Shown: piece by piece, positions 14,012 through 17,877 of the stretch
Numbering within the stretch: position 1 is the first letter of the stretch
Layout: every line of letters starts with the position of its first letter
Assembly: GCA_024681215.1 (NCBI GenBank)
Contig: JAILBG010000069.1
Span: 1 to 17,877 of the forward strand
Direction of reading: 5' to 3'
Length of the DNA: 17,877 bases
DNA from: RUG563 sp024681215
GTDB taxonomy: Bacteria; Bacillota; Clostridia; Christensenellales; Aristaeellaceae
Notes under the pieces: model-generated
Told to the model about the DNA's origin: nothing
What the model saw: the letters and a program-made list of their open reading frames with translations, nothing else
Database searches by the model: none
Program-made: the position numbers and the translations under genes

Positions 14012-15052
14012 TCAGCCGATATCCAGATACATGGGGTAGGCCGGATACCGCGGGATGGGCAGCTTGTCCATGGTAATGAAGCCCGGCGGAGCCGCGATCA
14101 CGTCCGGGATGCGGTTGACGATGGTGGCGCAGGTATGGGCCACCGTATCCGGATGATCCACGGAAAAGCGGATATCCGGCTCCCCGCGGATCACAAAGCG
14201 ACATTGATCGCCCTCCCCTTCCTCGTACACCTTCCCGATGCACTGGGTTTCCACCACGATGCCCTGATGGGTCACGGTGGTGACCACGGCGCTCATGCCA
14301 ACGGCTTTGCCCTTGGGGATCGTCTCCCCCAGGGTTTTGGAATATACGTCGTGATCCGCAAATACCGGCACGGCTTTCTGCCGCTGCTGCTCGATGCTCA
14401 GCCCCAGCTTCATGCACAGCGCCTCGTTGCTGTTCCATACATACGCCGGGTTTTCCAGGGAACGGGCGACGGCGCGGTCAAATTCTTCCTTATCCAGCCC
14501 CACGCCGTGGGCCCTCGCCAGGGCGATGCCGTAATCCTCCACGTTGTAGCTCACAGCCCCTTCGATCTGAGAAATGCAGTGAGCGCCCCCCGCCATCAGG
14601 AACGGGAAGTTCACCCAGAAAACGTCCTGCATGCCGCTGCCGGTGACGGTGCAGCCGGTGCGCTTGCACAGCGCGTCCAGCTGGTTCGTTACGTCCACGG
14701 CGGTGGTCCACGGATACAGCGCTTCTTCCGACGTGGTGATCACGCTGATGCCCCGGGTCACGCATTCCAGGATGGGCTTGTGCATATCCTTAAGATAGCT
14801 TTGCAGCGCCAATACGGCGATGTCCGCGTCGCAGTTGTCCAGCACCGTATCGGCGCTTTTTTTCACTTTGACGCCGGTTTCCCGGTTCAGCCCGCAGATT
14901 TCCCCGATATCCTTGCCCTCCAGCGCATCGTCGCAGTCGATGGCGCCCACCACCTCCGCGCCCTTGTCCAGCAGATAGCGGATGATGATGCGGCCCATCT
15001 TTCCGCAGCCGTACTGCACCACCCGGATCTTATCCCATGTACCGTGATTCAA
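14012..15052 (-). CDS. 2,4-diaminopentanoate dehydrogenase-like NAD(P)-dependent oxidoreductase
   Basis: The protein has 346 residues. An N-terminal Rossmann fold begins IRVVQYGCGKMGRIIIRYL, with the GxGxxG loop; VVGAIDCDD ends the second strand. The middle and C-terminal parts (SVITTSEEALYPW, TVTGSGMQDVFWVNFP, FVIRGEPDIRFSVDHPDTVAHTCATIVNRI) match the family of Ord, the dehydrogenase that converts 2,4-diaminopentanoate to 2-amino-4-oxopentanoate in clostridial ornithine fermentation; it is related to dihydrodipicolinate reductase. None of the other ornithine-pathway genes (oraS/oraE, ortA/ortB) is near, so the substrate may differ. The start is TTG at 15052, with a perfect AAGGAGGTGATC 8 bases upstream; the earlier in-frame ATG at 15079 has none. 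A divergent gene lies upstream, and a dyad covers the likely -10. Confidence 0.78.
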   Translation of the reverse strand: MNHGTWDKIRVVQYGCGKMGRIIIRYLLDKGAEVVGAIDCDDALEGKDIGEICGLNRETGVKVKKSADTVLDNCDADIAVLALQSYLKDMHKPILECVTRGISVITTSEEALYPWTTAVDVTNQLDALCKRTGCTVTGSGMQDVFWVNFPFLMAGGAHCISQIEGAVSYNVEDYGIALARAHGVGLDKEEFDRAVARSLENPAYVWNSNEALCMKLGLSIEQQRQKAVPVFADHDVYSKTLGETIPKGKAVGMSAVVTTVTHQGIVVETQCIGKVYEEGEGDQCRFVIRGEPDIRFSVDHPDTVAHTCATIVNRIPDVIAAPPGFITMDKLPIPRYPAYPMYLDIG

Positions 15053-15094
15053 ATGGATCACCTCCTTATGCAACAGCATGCGCGCAATGATCCC

Positions 15095-15116
15095 GGTTCA
15101 TACGGAAATATGAACC
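15095..15116. promoter_or_regulatory. Inverted repeat in the divergent promoter region
   Basis: GGTTCATA (15095-15102) and TATGAACC (15109-15116) are a perfect 8-bp dyad with a six-base spacer. The left arm contains the likely minus-strand -10 hexamer of the dehydrogenase gene. It is a candidate operator. Confidence 0.5.
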
Positions 15117-15125
15117 AAACGTAAA
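15097..15125 (-). promoter_or_regulatory. Candidate promoter of the dehydrogenase gene
   Basis: Minus-strand TTTACG (15120-15125) and TATGAA (15097-15102) are separated by 17 bases; each matches consensus at four of six positions. It is weak by sequence and overlaps the dyad at 15095-15116. Confidence 0.4.
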
Positions 15126-15191
15126 TATTTTTCGGACGTCTGGTTTTTTTCTTTCCGTGTGTTATACTGGATAGGAAGGGAGGCGTTGATC

Positions 15192-16364
15192 ATGGGGAAA
15201 CGGAAAGCGCGGCTTGCGGCACTGCTGATCCTTTGCATGCTGTTCCCGCAGGGATGCGCCGCGGAGGAAACGGACTCCGTGCGCCTGACCTGCCTGAATA
15301 TCGGAAAGGCGGACTGCATGCTGCTCCAATGGCGGGACAGGGCGTATCTGATCGATACCGGTTATTGGCAAACGTATTCCGCCCTGGAAACGATGCTCTC
15401 CCAATACGGGGTGGATCACCTGGACGGCGTGTTCCTCACCCATTGCCACAAGGACCACGCAGGCGGGCTTCCTGCTCTGGCCCGGAGCAATGTGCGGATC
15501 GACGCCTGGTACGCATCGCCGATCTATTACAGCGTGGAAGAAAGCGAGCATCCCGCCCTGCTGGCGGCCCGGGAGCGCGGCCAGGAAGTGACCTGGCTGC
15601 ACGCCGGGGACAAAATCGAATGCAGCGGCGCGTCCTTTACAGTGCTGGGCCCGCTGAACCTGGACACGGAGAACGAAAACAACAATTCCCTGGTGATGCG
15701 CTTTACCTCCCCCGCCGGATCCATCCTGCTGGCGGGCGATATGAAAACGGAGGAGGAAGAGGATTTGCTCTCCGTCGGGGCGCTTTCCCCCTGCGACGTG
15801 CTGAAAGCGGGCCATCACGGGGACAATAACGCCACCGGCGCGGGATTGCTTTCCGCCGTGCAGCCGAAAGCCGCATTGATCCTGACCAATACCCAGGAGG
15901 AGCCGGACACCCCCGATACTTCCACCGTAAAAAGGCTGATGAAGGCCGGATGCAGCATTTATATTTCCCAGGAATACGACGACGCACTGCTCCTCACGCT
16001 CCGGAACGGCACGCCAAGCGTGCAGAACGTGCAATGGAGCGGCATCCCCGCACCGGAGCAGGGCCTGCGGCTGTCCATTGACCTTGAAAACGACACCGTG
16101 ACCGTATATAACGATTCGTCTTCTTCTGTGACGCTTAAGGACTGCCTGCTTTTTTCCACCAAGGGCGAAGAAGCCCTGCCGCTGCCGGAAACGACGCTTT
16201 CGCCCGGCGCGACCTTTGTGATCGGCAGCAAATCTACTTCCATGCAAACGGATTTGGTATGGCAGGATAAAAAAATCTGGCATAAAAGCAAACGGGACAT
16301 GGCCATTCTTTACGACGCCTGGGGGCGGGCCCTGGCGCGCACGGACAACGGCCTGGAGGAATAG
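15192..16364 (+). CDS. Secreted metallo-beta-lactamase-fold protein with C-terminal lamin-tail domain
   Basis: The protein has 390 residues. An N-terminal hydrophobic signal (AALLILCMLFPQGCAAEE) suggests export; FPQGC is a poor lipobox, so cleavage type is uncertain. Residues about 30-270 are a metallo-beta-lactamase fold of the ComEC-like class: LNIGKADCMLLQW, LIDTG, the metal motif HCHKDHAGG (H84, H86, D88, H89), AGDM (D183) and KAGHHGDNN (H208). Residues about 291-388 resemble a lamin-tail (LTD) domain: strands VTVYNDSSSSVTL, LSPGATFVIGS and AILYDAWGRAL. It has no transmembrane channel, so it is not ComEC itself. Related proteins are proposed extracellular nucleases or phosphodiesterases. 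The start is ATG at 15192, 8 bases after AAGGGAGG. A TATACT -10 at 15163-15168 lacks a good -35. The next gene follows after 33 bases. Confidence 0.85.
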   Translation: MGKRKARLAALLILCMLFPQGCAAEETDSVRLTCLNIGKADCMLLQWRDRAYLIDTGYWQTYSALETMLSQYGVDHLDGVFLTHCHKDHAGGLPALARSNVRIDAWYASPIYYSVEESEHPALLAARERGQEVTWLHAGDKIECSGASFTVLGPLNLDTENENNNSLVMRFTSPAGSILLAGDMKTEEEEDLLSVGALSPCDVLKAGHHGDNNATGAGLLSAVQPKAALILTNTQEEPDTPDTSTVKRLMKAGCSIYISQEYDDALLLTLRNGTPSVQNVQWSGIPAPEQGLRLSIDLENDTVTVYNDSSSSVTLKDCLLFSTKGEEALPLPETTLSPGATFVIGSKSTSMQTDLVWQDKKIWHKSKRDMAILYDAWGRALARTDNGLEE

Positions 16365-16397
16365 GATAGAGCGTACCCTGGAAGGGAGGTTTTATCC

Positions 16398-16967
16398 ATG
16401 AGCTGCAACAAGGACCGCTATTCCCGCTGTGCTCCACCGCCCGAATTGCCGGATCGCTGCGCCGCGGCGTTTCTGATGCAGAAGATCCTGGCTTCGGGCC
16501 AGCTGCACCGCCGCTGTTCCCTTGATATCCCGGATTTCTGCGCCTTTCCCGACGGCGTGCAGCCGCCGTATACCGTGACCGACGCTTTTCTCTGCGGCGA
16601 TCCCGCCTGGCGGGAGGACAGCTGCATGGACCGGTGCGGCCTCCGGCTGCAGGTGACGCTGCCCGTTTGCATACGCCTTTCGGATGCCTGCCGCTGTTCC
16701 TTTACGGTTCCTGACCGGATTGAAGAAACGCTGATGCTGCGTCCCTGCCGATCCGTACAGGATTGCTGGCGGGGGCAGATCTACCTGCAGGCGGCCGTGC
16801 GCCTGGCATGCCCGCCCAGGAGGCTGCCGGAAAAGTGCGCCGGGATCCCGCTGGAGGTGCTTGTGAGCGGATATCTGCTCTGCGCCTGCCCCACCCGCCC
16901 CGTGGATCCGTGCTGGGATCAAAGGCCGCTGTTTCCGCCGGCGCCCTGCGGGCATATCTGCAGATAA
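16398..16967 (+). CDS. Cysteine-rich protein of unknown function
   Basis: The protein has 189 residues, of which 20 are cysteine (C3, C11, C21, C40, C48, C66, C76, C80, C91, C98, C100, C117, C123, C138, C147, C162, C164, C172, C184, C188). There is no signal peptide and no transmembrane helix. The middle (LRLQVTLPVCIRLSDACRC, then QIYLQAAVRLACPP and PLEVLVSGYLLCAC) alternates hydrophobic strand-like stretches with cysteines, suggesting a beta-rich domain, while the ends are Pro/Arg/Cys-rich. A spore-envelope or metal-binding role would fit such composition in Clostridia but is a guess. The start is ATG at 16398, 8 bases after GGGAGG, which is strong support for a real gene. It lies 33 bases after the metallo-beta-lactamase-fold gene and just before the infC promoter. 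Confidence 0.75.
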   Translation: MSCNKDRYSRCAPPPELPDRCAAAFLMQKILASGQLHRRCSLDIPDFCAFPDGVQPPYTVTDAFLCGDPAWREDSCMDRCGLRLQVTLPVCIRLSDACRCSFTVPDRIEETLMLRPCRSVQDCWRGQIYLQAAVRLACPPRRLPEKCAGIPLEVLVSGYLLCACPTRPVDPCWDQRPLFPPAPCGHICR

Positions 16968-16991
16968 CGGAAGAAAGAATGAAAAAAAGCC

Positions 16992-17020
16992 TTGACAAAC
17001 AGGCGTTCTGTGCATATAAT
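16992..17020 (+). promoter_or_regulatory. SigA promoter of infC-rpmI
   Basis: TTGACA (16992-16997) and TATAAT (17015-17020) both match consensus exactly with a 17-base spacer. The transcript would start near 17027, about 140 bases before infC. Confidence 0.95.
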
Positions 17021-17026
17021 GTTTCT

Positions 17027-17147
17027 GTTTCAAGCAGAAGCCGCCCGCTTCTCTCCGATGCGAACCAGGTTTTGCACGGGTCATGGCAATGATTTCATTT
17101 GCATTGGCGGGTGGTTTCACCCGCCAATTTTTTATTGGCCGATCTGA
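17027..17147 (+). promoter_or_regulatory. infC leader with attenuator (L20-leader type)
   Basis: The 5' leader runs from the promoter to the infC ribosome binding site. It holds an early small hairpin (AGAAGC with GCTTCT, 17036-17052) and ends in an intrinsic terminator ahead of the gene. In Firmicutes the infC-rpmI-rplT leader is controlled by ribosomal protein L20, which promotes early termination. The position and parts fit that system, but I could not verify the L20-binding fold. Confidence 0.7.
17103..17133 (+). terminator. Attenuator terminator in the infC leader
   Basis: TTGGCGGGTG (17104-17113) pairs perfectly with CACCCGCCAA (17118-17127) around a GTTT loop, followed by six T. It lies before infC, so read-through decides operon expression. 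Confidence 0.92.
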
Positions 17148-17165
17148 TTGGGAGGTGCATCGACC

Positions 17166-17732
17166 ATAGCCGCCGAATTGCTCATCAATGAAGAAATCCG
17201 TGATCGTGAAGTTCGCGTCATCGGCGCGGACGGAGCCCAGCTGGGCATCCTGCCCATCCGCAGGGCCCTGGAGCTGGCAGAGGAAGCCGAGCTTGATCTG
17301 GTCAAGATCGTGCCCACCGCCACGCCCCCCGTCTGCAAGCTGATGGACTACGACAAGCACCGCTTTGAACAGGCCAAACGGGAACGGGAAATGCGCAAGA
17401 ACCAGAAGGACCGCATCGTTTCGCTGAAAGAAGTGCAGCTGTCCGCCACGATCGAGGAAAACGACGTTGCCGTAAAAGCCAAAAACGCCGTGAAGTTTCT
17501 TCAGAACGGCGACAAGGTGAAGGTGTCCATCCGTTTCCGCGGCCGCCAGATCGCCCATTCCGATATCGGGCTGAAGGTGATGACGGATTTTGCGGAACGG
17601 CTCAAGGACCTGTGCACGGTGGAACGCCGTCCCATGATCGAGGGCCGCAACATGATCATGATCCTGGTGCCCAAAACGGATAAAGCCGGAAAGGGCGACA
17701 AGGCCAAACAGCAGCCCGCCCCCCAAGCTTGA
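17166..17732 (+). CDS. infC: Translation initiation factor IF-3
   Basis: IF-3 binds the 30S subunit, prevents premature 50S joining and checks the start codon and initiator tRNA. The protein has 188 residues. The N domain includes LLINEEIRDREVRVIGADG and ends at VCKLMDYDKHRFEQ. A Lys/Arg-rich linker helix leads to the C domain (LKEVQLSATIEENDV, VKVSIRFRGRQIAH, IEGRNMIMILVPK). A low-complexity Lys/Gly/Pro/Ala tail of about 15 residues follows. The best start is ATA at 17166: GGGAGG ends 10 bases before it, and the upstream in-frame TTG (17148) lies on the ribosome binding site itself. Rare start codons (AUU, AUA) are known for infC and allow IF-3 to limit its own synthesis. It is followed by rpmI after 30 bases. 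Confidence 0.96.
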   Translation: MAAELLINEEIRDREVRVIGADGAQLGILPIRRALELAEEAELDLVKIVPTATPPVCKLMDYDKHRFEQAKREREMRKNQKDRIVSLKEVQLSATIEENDVAVKAKNAVKFLQNGDKVKVSIRFRGRQIAHSDIGLKVMTDFAERLKDLCTVERRPMIEGRNMIMILVPKTDKAGKGDKAKQQPAPQA

Positions 17733-17762
17733 CCATAACATTTCCGGAAGGAGGAAACCAAC

Positions 17763-17877
17763 ATGCCCAAACAAAAGACCCATCGCGGCGCCGCAAAGCG
17801 GTTCAGCCTGACGAAAACCGGCAAGGTGAAGCACAAGAAGATGAATGTGAACCACATTCTCAACAAGAAAACCACCA
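17763..17877 (+). CDS. rpmI: 50S ribosomal protein L35 (partial, cut by window end)
   Basis: The first 38 residues are visible. They begin MPKQKTHRGAAKRFSLTKTG and continue with the Lys/His-rich stretch KVKHKKMNVNHIL, typical of bL35, a small basic protein of about 65 residues in the large subunit. The start is ATG at 17763, 8 bases after AAGGAGG. It stands directly after infC, as in the usual infC-rpmI-rplT operon; rplT is expected just outside the window. Confidence 0.96.
   Translation, partial: MPKQKTHRGAAKRFSLTKTGKVKHKKMNVNHILNKKTT

Noticed and set aside
16392..17855. 487-codon minus-strand open frame opposite the Cys-rich gene and infC
   Set aside because: It crosses the infC promoter and terminator and lies opposite infC; no recognisable domain.

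Overview
The window looks like chromosomal DNA from a GC-rich member of the Clostridia (Firmicutes). The evidence is the set and order of housekeeping genes: dgt-dnaG-rpoD-trmK-nif3-zinc ribbon protein ending at RNase P RNA, ylxM-ffh-rpsP-khpA-rimM-trmD, and infC-rpmI behind an attenuated leader. Strong AGGAGG ribosome binding sites, TTGACA/TATAAT promoters, a YlxM homologue and a single-domain TrmK fit the same group. The family cannot be fixed from sequence alone; the style of the secreted BspA-like repeat protein suggests a gut or rumen Clostridia lineage, which is inference.

Layout. Bases 1-183 hold the 3' end of an unrecognised plus-strand gene, followed by a bidirectional terminator (191-226). 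From 238 to 15052 everything is on the minus strand; read in the direction of transcription it runs from high to low coordinates. (a) 14012-15052: an orphan gene resembling 2,4-diaminopentanoate dehydrogenase, with its own terminator. (b) 13812-13903: tRNA-Ser(GGA), with a consensus promoter and an 18-bp terminator hairpin. (c) 11163-13543: two genes for exported proteins, an uncharacterised lipoprotein and a BspA-like leucine-rich-repeat protein. (d) 6826-11073: ylxM-ffh-rpsP-khpA-rimM-GNAT-trmD, serving membrane targeting, ribosome assembly and tRNA modification. It has one strong promoter, an internal terminator-like hairpin and a terminal terminator. (e) 591-6709: dgt, dnaG, rpoD, trmK, nif3 and a zinc ribbon coiled-coil gene, the 'macromolecular synthesis' cluster, followed 22 bases later by rnpB. 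From 15192 to the end the genes are on the plus strand: a secreted metallo-beta-lactamase-fold protein with a lamin-tail domain, a cysteine-rich protein of unknown function, then infC (apparently starting at ATA) and the first part of rpmI.

Most of the window is conserved core machinery. The less ordinary parts are: two near-identical inverted repeats bracketing the ylxM-ffh promoter; a GNAT acetyltransferase embedded with a 4-base stop/start overlap between rimM and trmD; a terminator-like hairpin between khpA and rimM; dyads over the promoters of the LRR gene and of the dehydrogenase; the 20-cysteine protein; and the predicted TTG and ATA start codons. I found no CRISPR array, insertion sequence, prophage or recognisable defence or biosynthetic cluster, and no convincing wholly new multi-gene system.
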